Shown here: positions 1 through 9,254 of the stretch, one piece after another
How positions within the stretch are numbered: the first letter of the stretch is position 1
Layout: each line of letters begins with the position of its first letter
Source: Fidelibacterota bacterium
GTDB taxonomy: Bacteria; Fidelibacterota; Fidelibacteria; Fidelibacterales; Fidelibacteraceae
Direction of reading: 5' to 3'
Assembly (NCBI GenBank): GCA_029931905.1
Contig: JAOZRH010000002.1
Location: 1 to 20,519 of the forward strand
DNA length: 20,519 bases
The notes under the pieces: generated by a model
Databases searched by the model: none
What the model was told of the DNA's origin: nothing
The model's input: only the letters and a program-made list of their open reading frames with translations
Made by a program: the position numbers and the translations under genes

Positions 1-103
1 TATATTCATATGCTCGGGCATCAACAACAGAAGATTTTTGTTTAAGAGGACCTTTTAATTGTGCTAATTTATATGGTGAATCTTTAGATTGTGGACGTAT
101 CAT
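1..103 (-). CDS. Partial unknown gene (N-terminal 34 residues)
   Basis: An open frame starts with ATG at 101-103 and runs off the left edge without a stop. A very good Shine-Dalgarno (AGGAGG, within 109-115) sits about 6 nt upstream. The visible product starts MIRPQSKDSPYKLAQLKG and continues as a polar, lysine-rich stretch. It lies downstream of the gp6-like wedge gene, so another tail or baseplate gene is plausible, but too little is visible to assign a family. The existence of the gene is well supported by the ribosome site; its function is unknown. Confidence 0.7.
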   Translation of the reverse strand, partial: MIRPQSKDSPYKLAQLKGPLKQKSSVVDARAYEY

Positions 104-169
104 TTTTAGCCTCCTACATAATTTTATGAGTCTTTTGTTTACACATGGTTATTTCAACCCATAGCCTTG

Positions 170-206
170 TGAACTACCTAGAGCAGAGCGCCAGGATTTC
201 TACATT
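170..206 (-). repeat. Intergenic hairpin element, copy 1
   Basis: This is one of three related sequences found only between genes. The minus-strand RNA reads AGAAAUCC-UGGCGC-UCU-GCUCUAGG-UAGUUCA. The stem at 177-195 has a UCU triloop and one C-U mismatch. It lies between the stop of the gp6-like gene and the start of the next gene, about 66 nt before that start. No U-tract follows, so it is not a normal intrinsic terminator. An mRNA processing, stability or translation element is possible. A smaller hairpin, GGTT-GAAAT-AACC, follows at about 147-159. Confidence 0.6.
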
Positions 207-217
207 GATTAAAATAA

Positions 218-3148
218 CTATTGAATTAAAGTTATTACTTCAATATTATCTAAATCCCAATGCCAAAATATTGGAGTATATTTAACAATATTAAATTTAT
301 TTTCTTTTAAATTTTCTAAAATTAAACGATCTTCATTAACTTCAATTCCATTAGGAATAATTAAACCATTCTTATCTGTAGTTGTTATCTTAACTGATTT
401 AATAAATGGTCTTTCCAAATGAACAAAATCAATAATTTGTGAATCGTAATAAAGAATATTTGTTCCAGTATAATTCTTCTGTAAATAATCAGCTAATTTA
501 TATATAAGTTGTTCTTTCTCTTCATATAAATTTATATTTTTTTCATTTAAATATTGCTGTTCAATTATGATTTCAACCCTTAAATTTAATGGTAATTCAA
601 TTTCAATAATTATCCATGCATTTGATTCAAAACTATATCGTGCAGGTTCGTCACTAATTAAAATACCATCAAATTCTTCTGGAATTTCATATTCATAATG
701 TCCAGTTATACCTTCAACTAATGTTGATAAAGAAAAATTTGTATTAAAGTCATTACTATTTGTAACATCTCCAGCTATATAATTAGTAATATTAATAACA
801 TTAGCTACAAAAGAAGAATTAAAATCAGGTAAAATATTTAATGCAGATGAAGTTTTATCAGCAACTGATACATTAGTATCTGTCGATAAAATATTTATAA
901 CTATTCCAGTTAAACCAATTGGTGCAGGATCAGCAGACATTCCATCAATATTATACCAAACATAATAATTAGTTGTTATACTACTAATCAAAAAATATTC
1001 AGATCCAGATAAAGTAGAAGCTTCATTACATATAATTTCAGTTTCTTCACAAACTTCTATCCATTCAGCTATTTGATTTGCTTTCCCACTAAATAATCCA
1101 ACAGGTGAAGTATCAATAAGAAAACGATCTCCATGTTCTGGTAAAACAACTGGTACATTAACTTTTGTATTAACTGGATTTAACCATCTATTGATTTTGG
1201 CAAGAACATTTTGTCCTTGAATTAAAGAAGATTCAAGAAATGGTGATGTAATTAAATAACTATTTAAAAATCTAAATTGTATATGATCACTAATCATTCG
1301 ATTTTCATTAAAACTATTACCCATTATAAAATCATTTAATTTTTGTAAAAAGTATTTTTTATCATCATTAAATTTATCTTTTTCAATAATTGGAATATTT
1401 ATAATATAATTAGTACCAAAATTTTCGTAATGTATTAAATTTAAAAGATCTGTTATATTATAAATTTGAAAAATAGATTCAACTGTTGCTGTAAAAATTT
1501 TAACAGAAGATTCATAACTTTCTATTTGTATATCTATTTCATCAAAAATTATTCCACTGTTATCAGTATAAATATATTCAAAAGTATTTACATCAATCAT
1601 TAACATTGATTCATCATAAATATTTAAAATAGGAATAAATAATTGAAAATCTAATATTGAAATATCTTGATATGATTTTACTTGTATTTTTGTTTGATTT
1701 AATGATTCATTATAAATTAAATTAAAATAAAGTGGAGGAACATTATATGTTGGAATAATATCATCTGATAATACTATTGAATTAATATATACAAATAAAT
1801 TATCATATAATAAATAGCCATCATAATAATTCATAATATCATTATATTTATAAAAAAATGGACTAATCATATCAACACCATTTACTGTAAATTCAGGATA
1901 ACACATATCTGTAAATAAACTTTCTTCAAGTGTATGATTAGTTGTATATAAAACACTTTGATATTTATCTCTCATAGATCTGCAAAGATAAAAGATATTA
2001 TCGAATACTTGTATTTTTTTAAATAAAAATTTAAAATCACTCATATATTTATCGGCAATATTATAAAAATCTATTTCACTCATCATATTGTCGCGTGTTT
2101 GTATATATTTTATTACATCTTCACGCATATCTAAATCATTTAATGGATCTTTTCCATTTTCAGAAGATTCAATATTTAAAATAACTATTTGATTTGCAGA
2201 TAAATTTAATGTTGTAACTACATTATTATTAGAATCATAATCAACTAAAACTACTTGTTCAGGACTTTTTTGTTGAGCTTTTGATAATTTTAAAAAATTA
2301 CCACTTTCACCTTTAGTGATATTTAAAACTAAACGAATATCAGCTTGAGGTAACCATTTACCTCTTAATCCAGAACCTAATTCAATAACATAACGTGTTT
2401 GACTTATTTTTCGTAAAAATACTGTTTTTGAAGATGCAGTTTCAAAATATTTTACATATTTAACTTCATATTCTTCTTCTTCATTTTTATTATTTTCAAT
2501 AACAAAAACTTTTAAATCTGAAATATAACCTTCTTCAACTTCAAAATAATAAGTATAAAATGAATTAGCTGGATATAAAGATGTTTTAAAAATATATTCT
2601 ACTTGAGTGTATTGTGTTGCATCTAATATTGGTGGAGTTAAAATTGCAGTCGATGAAGGATATTGAATTGATCTACCATCTTCAGTTAAAACAATTGTTT
2701 TATATTGATCATTTTCATAAACTAATTTATAAACCGTTTGAGTTATAAATTCATAATTTTCAGAATCAAATTTAAAAAGATCACCATAATTATTAATATA
2801 CAATTCTCTTTTAGTAACTGTAGGTAATTTAGCGGGTAAAATATTAAAATCAACTTCAAGATAACCATTAACTTGTGCTGGTATACCAAAAGAAGGAAAA
2901 TATCCATATGTTGAAGCATGTAAATGAATATTTTCACTTGTTTCAGAAGTTGCTATAAATGATTCTTTAAATAAAAAATCATAATAATTTTTAATATCAT
3001 AATGTGTATGACCTAAAATATTTAATAAAAAACCTAAAAATCCAATCTTATTAATTTGAACGTCATACACGCTTAATTCTTTTTTTAATTCGTTTTCATA
3101 ATAATCAATAAATTCTTCAACGGTTTTCGGTTCAAATATATCTACCAT
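218..3148 (-). CDS. Baseplate wedge protein, gp6 / baseplate-J-like
   Basis: The 976-residue product resembles the gp6/baseplate-J superfamily, which forms the ring of the contractile-tail baseplate wedge. The family core is visible at residues 255-284: IELGSGLRGKWLPQ followed by a beta strand and TKGESGN, matching the usual 'GdG..G..P..g..i.v.Y..t.G..GN' pattern. Soon after come GKDPLNDLDMRED and a DFYNIADKY segment, equivalent to the 'sDpEs..eiR...p....' helix region of these proteins. The last 100 residues (LADYLQKNYTGTNILYYDS...) resemble the usual C-terminal domain. It is longer than T4 gp6 (about 660 residues), with extra beta-rich sequence around residues 400-800. The ATG has an AGGA ribosome site. 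It is the last complete gene of a long minus-strand run. Confidence 0.75.
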   Translation of the reverse strand: MVDIFEPKTVEEFIDYYENELKKELSVYDVQINKIGFLGFLLNILGHTHYDIKNYYDFLFKESFIATSETSENIHLHASTYGYFPSFGIPAQVNGYLEVDFNILPAKLPTVTKRELYINNYGDLFKFDSENYEFITQTVYKLVYENDQYKTIVLTEDGRSIQYPSSTAILTPPILDATQYTQVEYIFKTSLYPANSFYTYYFEVEEGYISDLKVFVIENNKNEEEEYEVKYVKYFETASSKTVFLRKISQTRYVIELGSGLRGKWLPQADIRLVLNITKGESGNFLKLSKAQQKSPEQVVLVDYDSNNNVVTTLNLSANQIVILNIESSENGKDPLNDLDMREDVIKYIQTRDNMMSEIDFYNIADKYMSDFKFLFKKIQVFDNIFYLCRSMRDKYQSVLYTTNHTLEESLFTDMCYPEFTVNGVDMISPFFYKYNDIMNYYDGYLLYDNLFVYINSIVLSDDIIPTYNVPPLYFNLIYNESLNQTKIQVKSYQDISILDFQLFIPILNIYDESMLMIDVNTFEYIYTDNSGIIFDEIDIQIESYESSVKIFTATVESIFQIYNITDLLNLIHYENFGTNYIINIPIIEKDKFNDDKKYFLQKLNDFIMGNSFNENRMISDHIQFRFLNSYLITSPFLESSLIQGQNVLAKINRWLNPVNTKVNVPVVLPEHGDRFLIDTSPVGLFSGKANQIAEWIEVCEETEIICNEASTLSGSEYFLISSITTNYYVWYNIDGMSADPAPIGLTGIVINILSTDTNVSVADKTSSALNILPDFNSSFVANVINITNYIAGDVTNSNDFNTNFSLSTLVEGITGHYEYEIPEEFDGILISDEPARYSFESNAWIIIEIELPLNLRVEIIIEQQYLNEKNINLYEEKEQLIYKLADYLQKNYTGTNILYYDSQIIDFVHLERPFIKSVKITTTDKNGLIIPNGIEVNEDRLILENLKENKFNIVKYTPIFWHWDLDNIEVITLIQ

Positions 3149-3172
3149 AGTGAAATCCTATTTTCTTTCTTT

Positions 3173-3919
3173 TTAAAATTTTGTTTCAATTAAATCTTTA
3201 AATTCTTTTATTAACCAATGATTTTCTTCTTTCCAAGTTGCTTCTCGATATCCAGCAACAAAATAAGTAAAAGGTAAAGTAGTTAATTCATTTGAATTTC
3301 TTTGACCAATTAATTCTTTGCTTGGCAATGTTTGTGGAAAACAACCAATACTTTTACTTATATATCGTATATCCTTTAAGTTAGGAATATATTTAACTAT
3401 ATAAATTGAAGCTGCATAATCAATTGCTCCGAATTCAAAATTTTCAGGATTCATATATTTGCTATTTGGTTCAATAAAACCATCAACAACAGCTCTTATA
3501 TACTCAATCCACATATGATGAAAATGATATATATCAATATCTGAATTATCTATATATGTTATTGAACATTGATCAGTATTACTTATTTCTGTAACATAAG
3601 GAATTGCTCCATTACGTGAAGAAATTTTTTCTGTATTAACCTGATGAGTTGGTGAAGTAAAATCAATTGCTCCAAAAGTTATAAATTTCGATATATCATG
3701 AACATATGAACCTGTAGTATATTGTGAATATAGAGTTGGTCGTGTTTTATCCCATCCACTTAAATCAGGAGGCATCATAAAAATTAAATTATAACCATTA
3801 ACATCTGGATTATATTGCTTAAATAAATTTTTATAAAAATATTTAAGAACATTTTCATTTTGTTCAAAAACACTATCTATATAATCAATAATATTTGTTG
3901 GATTTCTTTGTTTTACCAT
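3173..3919 (-). CDS. Tail/baseplate structural protein, possibly tube fold
   Basis: The 248-residue product is beta-rich with no membrane segment or enzyme motif. The middle part (FITFGAIDF, then ISSRNGAIPYVTEI, then DQCSITYID, then HFHHMWIEYIRAVVDG) resembles the layout of tail-tube-like proteins such as T4 gp19, gp54 and gp48. In those proteins paired beta strands are followed by an aromatic-rich helix. A short motif near the end, LPSKELIGQRNSNELTTLPF, looks strongly constrained but I cannot name it. ATG start with a GAGGGT ribosome site; 24 nt separate its stop from the downstream gp6-like gene. A tube-initiator or tail-completion role is an inference from context; other structural roles are possible. 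Confidence 0.4.
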   Translation of the reverse strand: MVKQRNPTNIIDYIDSVFEQNENVLKYFYKNLFKQYNPDVNGYNLIFMMPPDLSGWDKTRPTLYSQYTTGSYVHDISKFITFGAIDFTSPTHQVNTEKISSRNGAIPYVTEISNTDQCSITYIDNSDIDIYHFHHMWIEYIRAVVDGFIEPNSKYMNPENFEFGAIDYAASIYIVKYIPNLKDIRYISKSIGCFPQTLPSKELIGQRNSNELTTLPFTYFVAGYREATWKEENHWLIKEFKDLIETKF

Positions 3920-3938
3920 TTTACCCTCAAATGTTAGT

Positions 3939-5198
3939 TTATATATTAATCAATTTAAATTTTGAAGAGTCAATCCGTTCATGGCAAATTGATTTTTTAA
4001 GATTAGTTAAAACAAGAATTAATATAAGATTTCTTATTTTACCCTGAGTTGGTAATGTCATTTTTTCAACTTTAACATTAACATTATTTTTTTTAAAAAT
4101 CTCATTCAATATATGATTACATAATCGTCGAATTTTCTTTACAGCAACATTATTTTTTGAAGATATTACTGATTTTTTCATTTTACTATATATATCAGAT
4201 TTACATATTTCTTGTTTATCATTAATATTCATTCTAGACAGAAGTAAAATAATTAAATCATTTAAACTATCAAATAAAGAATAATCATGTAACCCATCTA
4301 TTATAATTGGAATTGTTTTTTGATTAACATTAGTTGTTCGATGTAATGAATTTATATATGTTTGAGAATATTTATTTGATGATGTTGATATATAATCTGC
4401 AACATCATGAGCAATTATTTCTCTTTCATTAACAGACATAAAACTTATTTGATCTTCAACATTTCCAACTGTTGTTTTTAATGCAGAACCATCTTTTTTT
4501 GCTTTAATATATAACGGCAAGATTCCACCAACAGTTTCATTTTTTCCAGTTTGTAAATTAATTTGTTTATTCTGTGCCCAAAGCTGAACAATACGTCCCC
4601 AACTTTGTTCAAATAATCTTTTTAATCCTTGTATACTTCCAGGATCACGTAAAATATTAGTAGTATATTTTTTTAATAATGTTGGAATAAAATAATCTTT
4701 CAACATAAATAAAGGACTATCATATTTAGCTAATATATATTTCTTATTCATATTTGAAATGACATATGCCATAATTTTCGGATCACAAAAAGGCATATAT
4801 TTTTCACGTCGACCATTCCAAATTTTCATAAGTAAAATAAAAAGAGCATTTTCAGTAATTTGATGTTTTTTATGTTTTAAACCATAATATATTAATGACA
4901 ATAAAATATGATAATAAGAATCTTTATGCATTGCATTAGTCATAGCAGCATCACCCCAATCTTTTTTATATGCTTCAAAAGTTTCTTGGGGTGTAATACC
5001 AATTATATTATATAATTTTTTTGTAACACCACTATATGGTAAATTAAATTTAAAACAATAATTTAATTCGGTCTGCTGCATTGCATGTTGATATGCTGAA
5101 GAAATCATTTTTGTTAATTCAACAAATACCTTTTGTTCTAAAGTTCTGTTTGTTAATAAAACCCCTTCGATCTTTTCATTTAATTCTAATATACTCAC
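3939..5198 (-). CDS. Unknown protein, probable virion component
   Basis: The 419-residue product is mostly helical and lysine-rich, with no catalytic motif I recognise. It starts with GTG (codon at 5196-5198) behind AAAGGA with a 7-nt spacer; no in-frame ATG nearby has a better site. It sits between the 72-residue putative internal protein and the tube-like protein, so a structural or assembly role is likely. One exact copy of the AATCTTGCCGTT motif lies inside it at 4513-4524, encoding part of GILPLY. Confidence 0.55.
   Translation of the reverse strand: MSILELNEKIEGVLLTNRTLEQKVFVELTKMISSAYQHAMQQTELNYCFKFNLPYSGVTKKLYNIIGITPQETFEAYKKDWGDAAMTNAMHKDSYYHILLSLIYYGLKHKKHQITENALFILLMKIWNGRREKYMPFCDPKIMAYVISNMNKKYILAKYDSPLFMLKDYFIPTLLKKYTTNILRDPGSIQGLKRLFEQSWGRIVQLWAQNKQINLQTGKNETVGGILPLYIKAKKDGSALKTTVGNVEDQISFMSVNEREIIAHDVADYISTSSNKYSQTYINSLHRTTNVNQKTIPIIIDGLHDYSLFDSLNDLIILLLSRMNINDKQEICKSDIYSKMKKSVISSKNNVAVKKIRRLCNHILNEIFKKNNVNVKVEKMTLPTQGKIRNLILILVLTNLKKSICHERIDSSKFKLINI
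4513..4524 (-). repeat. AATCTTGCCGTT motif, copy a
   Basis: Exact 12-mer on the minus strand, inside the 419-residue gene. The first motif base falls on codon position 3. It is preceded by G, as in copies b and c. Confidence 0.6.
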
Positions 5199-5225
5199 AA
5201 GAAATTCCTTTTACTAAGTGAAAAA

Positions 5226-5444
5226 TTAACTGAATTTAGAACCAGCAGCTCCAGCTGCAGCTCCAACTAAACCTTGCATTAAAGATTTTTTAATTTCTTT
5301 TTTCTTTTCTTCTGGTGCTAATTTTTTCTCTTTATCTCGAGTTAAATGAGTTCCCATAAGAGAACCTGTTCCCCATACTACTGCTTGTTTTAAATGTTTT
5401 AAATTTTCAGGGTCTATTTCAAATAAAGAATGCAGCGCTAACAT
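5226..5444 (-). CDS. Small protein with prohead-targeting-like N-terminus
   Basis: The 72-residue product begins MLALHSLFEID. L7-F8-E9 fits the (L/I)-x-E cleavage consensus of T4 gp21-type prohead proteases. The same layout, ending at the same residue, occurs in the 206-residue protein at 11912-12532 (MIAIHKLFELD). The middle is charged (KEKKLAPEEKKKEIKK) and the end is a small-residue helix (LMQGLVGAAAGAAGSKF) that resembles a glycine-zipper membrane-active segment. Its ATG lies 1 nt after the TAG stop of the upstream gene, so the two are probably translationally coupled. An internal head protein that is trimmed and possibly ejected is an inference. Confidence 0.6.
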   Translation of the reverse strand: MLALHSLFEIDPENLKHLKQAVVWGTGSLMGTHLTRDKEKKLAPEEKKKEIKKSLMQGLVGAAAGAAGSKFS

Positions 5445-5445
5445 G

Positions 5446-6192
5446 CTATATCACCATTGCAATGATTGAAGCTAATTTTTGAATATTTTTTTCAACATTT
5501 TCAACATTTTCAATTAATCTTTCAGAATCAAAAATTTTAGCATATATTTCACTTTCAATTAAATGATCAATACGAGATTGAATTGCAAACGGAAATGCTA
5601 TTTTTTTAAGTAGACCTTCCATAACAACACACTTAACACTATACTCAATAGCATCTTCAGTTTTAACACCTTCTGTAATTAATTTCTTTGAAATAACAGT
5701 AGATTCATTAAAGTATTTTTTATTTCTTTTTTCAGTATTAAGTTTATAAAAATTATTATCAAGATATTCATATATTTGTTTTGATATTTTCGATTCTGCT
5801 TCATCTTGAGAATTTTCAAGAATGGAAATATCAATTTTTCGTCCATAAATTTCAGGTTTTAAATTTGTAATTTCATAAACTTGTTTAACATCTCTTGTTA
5901 ATGTTGTTAAAAGTGTTTGAATTTTTTCTAACTGTTCTGTTTCTTCAATTTTCTTTAATAGTTGATTATAATACATCATATCAACTGTTGATTTTCCTTC
6001 AAAATAAACTGTTTCATATACTTCATACATATCTCTACCTGCATCATATTTTTTAAAACCTTCTGATAATTCAACAAGTAAATCTTTAGATTGATGTTTT
6101 TTGGATCTGTTAATATTTCTTAAAGTTTTTTTAGATTCTATCATAATATCATATTGTGAATTTTCTGTTAAATTTGAATCAAACATTTTCAT
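5446..6192 (-). CDS. Unknown helical protein, possible internal head protein
   Basis: The 248-residue product is charged and helical, with no enzyme motif. Its first ten residues, MKMFDSNLTE, resemble the T4 internal-protein targeting peptide as I remember it (MKTYQEFIAE). The pattern M-K-x-aromatic-x-x-x-[L/I]-x-E is shared and L-T-E would be the prohead-protease cleavage site. That likeness is short and could be chance. The ATG has a strong AGGAGAAC ribosome site. The stop (TAG, 5446-5448) is 1 nt before the start of the 72-residue gene. The function is not known. Confidence 0.55.
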   Translation of the reverse strand: MKMFDSNLTENSQYDIMIESKKTLRNINRSKKHQSKDLLVELSEGFKKYDAGRDMYEVYETVYFEGKSTVDMMYYNQLLKKIEETEQLEKIQTLLTTLTRDVKQVYEITNLKPEIYGRKIDISILENSQDEAESKISKQIYEYLDNNFYKLNTEKRNKKYFNESTVISKKLITEGVKTEDAIEYSVKCVVMEGLLKKIAFPFAIQSRIDHLIESEIYAKIFDSERLIENVENVEKNIQKLASIIAMVI

Positions 6193-6223
6193 GTTCTCCT
6201 TTTGGTAATTATAAACTCTGTTT

Positions 6224-8317
6224 TTAATAATAACTTTTTGCAGAATGTGTTTCTGATTTAATTGTTAAATTATTGAATGTTTTAATAGTGTTTAATTTAG
6301 TATTATTAACATTAGTCATATTCATAAATTTATAGAATATATCTCCTTTTTTTTGATCATATACAATTAAATTTGGAATTTTTAATCTATCTGTTAAATA
6401 TTTAATCATACCTTTAGTAAAAACTGAAGTTAATATAAATTCACGCTTACTTGCCATATTTTTATCATTATTATTAAATAAATCATTTAGATTACGTGCT
6501 TTATAAGCAGCATGTAAGGCATATATAACTTCTACTGGTAAAACTAATGAATAATTTGGATAATCTGTAACTTCATGTTTTGCAACTTCAACTTCAGATT
6601 CAATAACATTGACAAGTTCACACAATGCAATTGATAATGATGATAAAAATAAATATTCAATAATATTATTAAACCAAAATTCATTATTTGATTTTAATTT
6701 ATTGATAAATTTTGACTTTTTATTTTCAGTTTGATCGAATAAACCTTCAACAGTTCGTACAGCTTCATCTCTTTCAGCAAATTTTTCATATTGATAAACA
6801 AACTCACGTGTTGATTTTTTTATAATACTTTCAAGTTGATCTTGTATAATTTTTATATTTTGTCCACCTACAAGTACATTTAATTTCTTATAATGTTTTT
6901 TAACTTGTGAATTAAGCTGAGATGAAATTTTATCCATTGTCACCATATAATTTGTTATTTCACTTGCTATTTGTTGATCACCTGATTTAACAGAATATTT
7001 TATTTCTATACTATTAATTTTATTTTCAATATTAGATATTAATTTAGTATCTTTAATTATATCATTACACATTGCTTTAAATATTTTAAATTTAGAATTA
7101 TTATCCGATAAATTTAATTGTGTTATTTCAGTATTAACTATTTTACTAATAACTTCATAAATTAATTTATCGATACCTTCACTTAAATTATTTATAATTG
7201 TTTCATTATATACATCATGAAAATTAATATGTTGATTACGAATAGGTAAAATTAAATTTGATAGTGATCTAAAAATAACATTTATTGGTTTTGAAATTAA
7301 ATTTAAAAAATTCTGTTCTAAATTTTTAAATATTTCTTTTTGGAACGGCGAGATTCGTGTTTCCATTTTAGTTGAAAATGTTTTATCGGACATATGTCCA
7401 TATCTACTTTCCAATTGTCCCTTATCTAATACTAAATGAAAAAATAAACCAACTTGATCAATATCTTTCTGAACTTGTTTAATTATTTCGAAACTATAGT
7501 CTTCATTATCAAAAGAATCAAATTTAGTTTTTAATTTTTCATATGTATGATCAACAGGTTTTATATTAATAAGTGGTATTTTATTTAATTTTTGTGCAAT
7601 ACGATGAATTTTTGGATTTTCTTCTGCCCACATTTTAATTTTTTCAATAGTAGAATATTCTTTTTGTTTCTTTAATAATTGCCAAAGATTTTCTTTTTTC
7701 GTATTTTTAATTTTATTAATCAACTTACTTACATTAGATGCTGAATCTAATGGTAAATTTGTTGATAAAGCAAGCATAAGTAAAAATATTAATGGTACTA
7801 TTTTTAAATCAATTGGAGCTGTTCCGATTATTACTGGTACATTTATAAAATTATCTAGAGTTACAATTTGAACTTGTGGATTTAATTTTTTAAAAATTGG
7901 ATCTGAATTCAAATATTGTTTAACTAATTTAAAATTTTCATCTAACTTCTGTTGCAATTCTTGTTTATCTTGATTTCCGCCAAAATAAGATGTATTTACT
8001 AAATTTTGTTGATTTCCACCTAATAAATGTATTCCTAATTGTGAAAAATCAGATGGTGAATTATTATCATTAAAAGGTGTAATCTGATTAGTCATTTTAA
8101 CTAAATCTAAATAATTTGAAGTAAATATTTCTCGAAGAAATGTTTTAGATAAGAATGATCGAAAAATTAATTTTAAATCTTGTGGTACTGTGTTTGCAAA
8201 TAACATAGGATAAATATAAACTAATTTTCGATCAATTTGATTTTTTTCTTGAGTAATTATATTTCTTCGCATTGGAGATGTTGTTTTTGAATATTGTTTG
8301 GATCCTGTTATGTTCAT
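6224..8317 (-). CDS. Large unknown protein, probable virion component
   Basis: The 697-residue product has a polar N-terminus and long helical and coiled-coil-prone stretches. It also has two hydrophobic segments: around residues 170-190 (IVPLIFLLMLALSTNLPL) and residues 555-575 (YLFLSSLSIALCELVNVI). No family motif is recognisable. Its ATG overlaps the stop of the M48 protease gene by the ATGA arrangement at 8314-8317, behind GGAGAAATC, so the two are probably translationally coupled. This suggests a joint role, perhaps protease and substrate or partner, but that is only inference. It carries a one-mismatch copy of the AATCTTGCCGTT motif at 7344-7355. Confidence 0.55.
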   Translation of the reverse strand: MNITGSKQYSKTTSPMRRNIITQEKNQIDRKLVYIYPMLFANTVPQDLKLIFRSFLSKTFLREIFTSNYLDLVKMTNQITPFNDNNSPSDFSQLGIHLLGGNQQNLVNTSYFGGNQDKQELQQKLDENFKLVKQYLNSDPIFKKLNPQVQIVTLDNFINVPVIIGTAPIDLKIVPLIFLLMLALSTNLPLDSASNVSKLINKIKNTKKENLWQLLKKQKEYSTIEKIKMWAEENPKIHRIAQKLNKIPLINIKPVDHTYEKLKTKFDSFDNEDYSFEIIKQVQKDIDQVGLFFHLVLDKGQLESRYGHMSDKTFSTKMETRISPFQKEIFKNLEQNFLNLISKPINVIFRSLSNLILPIRNQHINFHDVYNETIINNLSEGIDKLIYEVISKIVNTEITQLNLSDNNSKFKIFKAMCNDIIKDTKLISNIENKINSIEIKYSVKSGDQQIASEITNYMVTMDKISSQLNSQVKKHYKKLNVLVGGQNIKIIQDQLESIIKKSTREFVYQYEKFAERDEAVRTVEGLFDQTENKKSKFINKLKSNNEFWFNNIIEYLFLSSLSIALCELVNVIESEVEVAKHEVTDYPNYSLVLPVEVIYALHAAYKARNLNDLFNNNDKNMASKREFILTSVFTKGMIKYLTDRLKIPNLIVYDQKKGDIFYKFMNMTNVNNTKLNTIKTFNNLTIKSETHSAKSYY
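7344..7355 (-). repeat. AATCTCGCCGTT, one-mismatch copy of the motif
   Basis: It differs from the exact 12-mer by T to C at position 6 and has the same orientation. It encodes part of RISPF in the 697-residue gene. Confidence 0.4.
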
Positions 8318-9174
8318 GATTTCTCCAAATTTCTGAATATTATTGTTAGCTCATTACTTATGTCTGGATATATTTTTTGATATTTTTTTAAATATGTTTT
8401 ACTTATATTCTTTATTCGATTTTTCGATTTTGGATGAGATGTAGGTAATAACATATATATAATAGAATCAAAAATTTGTCTTATTTTTGATTTATTTTTC
8501 ATTTCTTTATTATACAATTTTATCATTACATTTGAAATGTCATCACCATAACCATATTTCAATGCAAATTTATCAGCATTATATTCTTCTTTATGATCAA
8601 AGAAACTAAATGTTCGATTAATTAAAATTAAAGGTAATATGATAGGAATAAAAATACCAGTTATTAAATTTATAGATATAGTTCCTCCAATAGTTGATAA
8701 TGTTATTATTTTTTTAATAAACATTATAACATGTGAACGATGCAAATAAACATGTCCTAATTCATGTAAAAGAATCGCAGTTAATTGTTTATGAGAAAGT
8801 TTATCTATTAATTTTTGACCGAAAGTAATATATATACGATCAATATATTGACTACCTTCAATACCATCTTCATTAATATTTTTTATATTCTGTTTTACTT
8901 TCTTATAAAAGAAACCATTATAAATAGGAATAACATATGCATTAAACATATCTTTTTTAACATTTAAATATACATATTTAGCACCTGTAAATTTTCGTAT
9001 AAGTTGTTGAATTACTTTTATATTTGCTACTTTAATTTTTTTACTATTTTTTAATTTTAAAAATTCACCATCTAATTCTTTAAGTATTGGATTACGAAAT
9101 TTAGAGGCTTCAAATAATTCTTCTTGGATATTATATGATTGTTCATACAAATTTATTATTTCTTGATGTTTCAT
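8314..9174 (-). CDS. M48-family membrane zinc metalloprotease
   Basis: A predicted HtpX/Ste24-like peptidase of 286 residues. Visible motifs: HELGH at residues 137-141 (zinc ligands and catalytic Glu), EYNAD at 197-201 (third ligand Glu and downstream Asp of the ExxxD motif), and SHPKSKNRI at 246-254, the usual 'T/SHP...RI' motif near the M48 C-terminus. A long hydrophobic stretch at about 152-186 can make two membrane helices, as in HtpX. I chose the ATG at 9172-9174 because GGGAG lies 5 nt upstream. The in-frame ATG at 9184-9186 has no ribosome site. A terminator lies just upstream and the stop overlaps the next start by ATGA. A membrane protease in a phage structural cluster is unusual; it may process a virion protein or act in the host membrane. 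Confidence 0.85.
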   Translation of the reverse strand: MKHQEIINLYEQSYNIQEELFEASKFRNPILKELDGEFLKLKNSKKIKVANIKVIQQLIRKFTGAKYVYLNVKKDMFNAYVIPIYNGFFYKKVKQNIKNINEDGIEGSQYIDRIYITFGQKLIDKLSHKQLTAILLHELGHVYLHRSHVIMFIKKIITLSTIGGTISINLITGIFIPIILPLILINRTFSFFDHKEEYNADKFALKYGYGDDISNVMIKLYNKEMKNKSKIRQIFDSIIYMLLPTSHPKSKNRIKNISKTYLKKYQKIYPDISNELTIIFRNLEKS

Positions 9175-9213
9175 AAAAACTCCCATTAAAAAATTTCTTT
9201 AAAAATAAAAATA

Positions 9214-9241
9214 TTTCCAGAACCCGTTAGGGCTCTGGAAA
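9214..9241 (-). terminator. Intrinsic terminator after the Cas4/RecB-like gene
   Basis: The minus-strand RNA folds as UUUCCAGAGCCC-UAAC-GGGUUCUGGAAA, a 12-bp stem with one G-U pair that exists only on the minus-strand transcript (A-C on the other). A U-rich run (UAUUUUUAUUUUU) follows. It lies 14 nt past the stop of the nuclease gene and before the M48 ribosome site, so the nuclease is probably the last gene of its transcript. Confidence 0.85.
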
Positions 9242-9254
9242 AAAATATAAAAAA

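Noticed and set aside
111..143. Possible leader peptide MCKQKTHKIM ending at the ribosome site of the partial gene.
   Set aside because: No ribosome site of its own and no attenuator-like structure after it; ten codons can occur by chance.
9175..9186. Upstream in-frame ATG for the M48 protease adding MGVF.
   Set aside because: No ribosome site precedes it, and these codons form the Shine-Dalgarno (GGGAG) of the next ATG.
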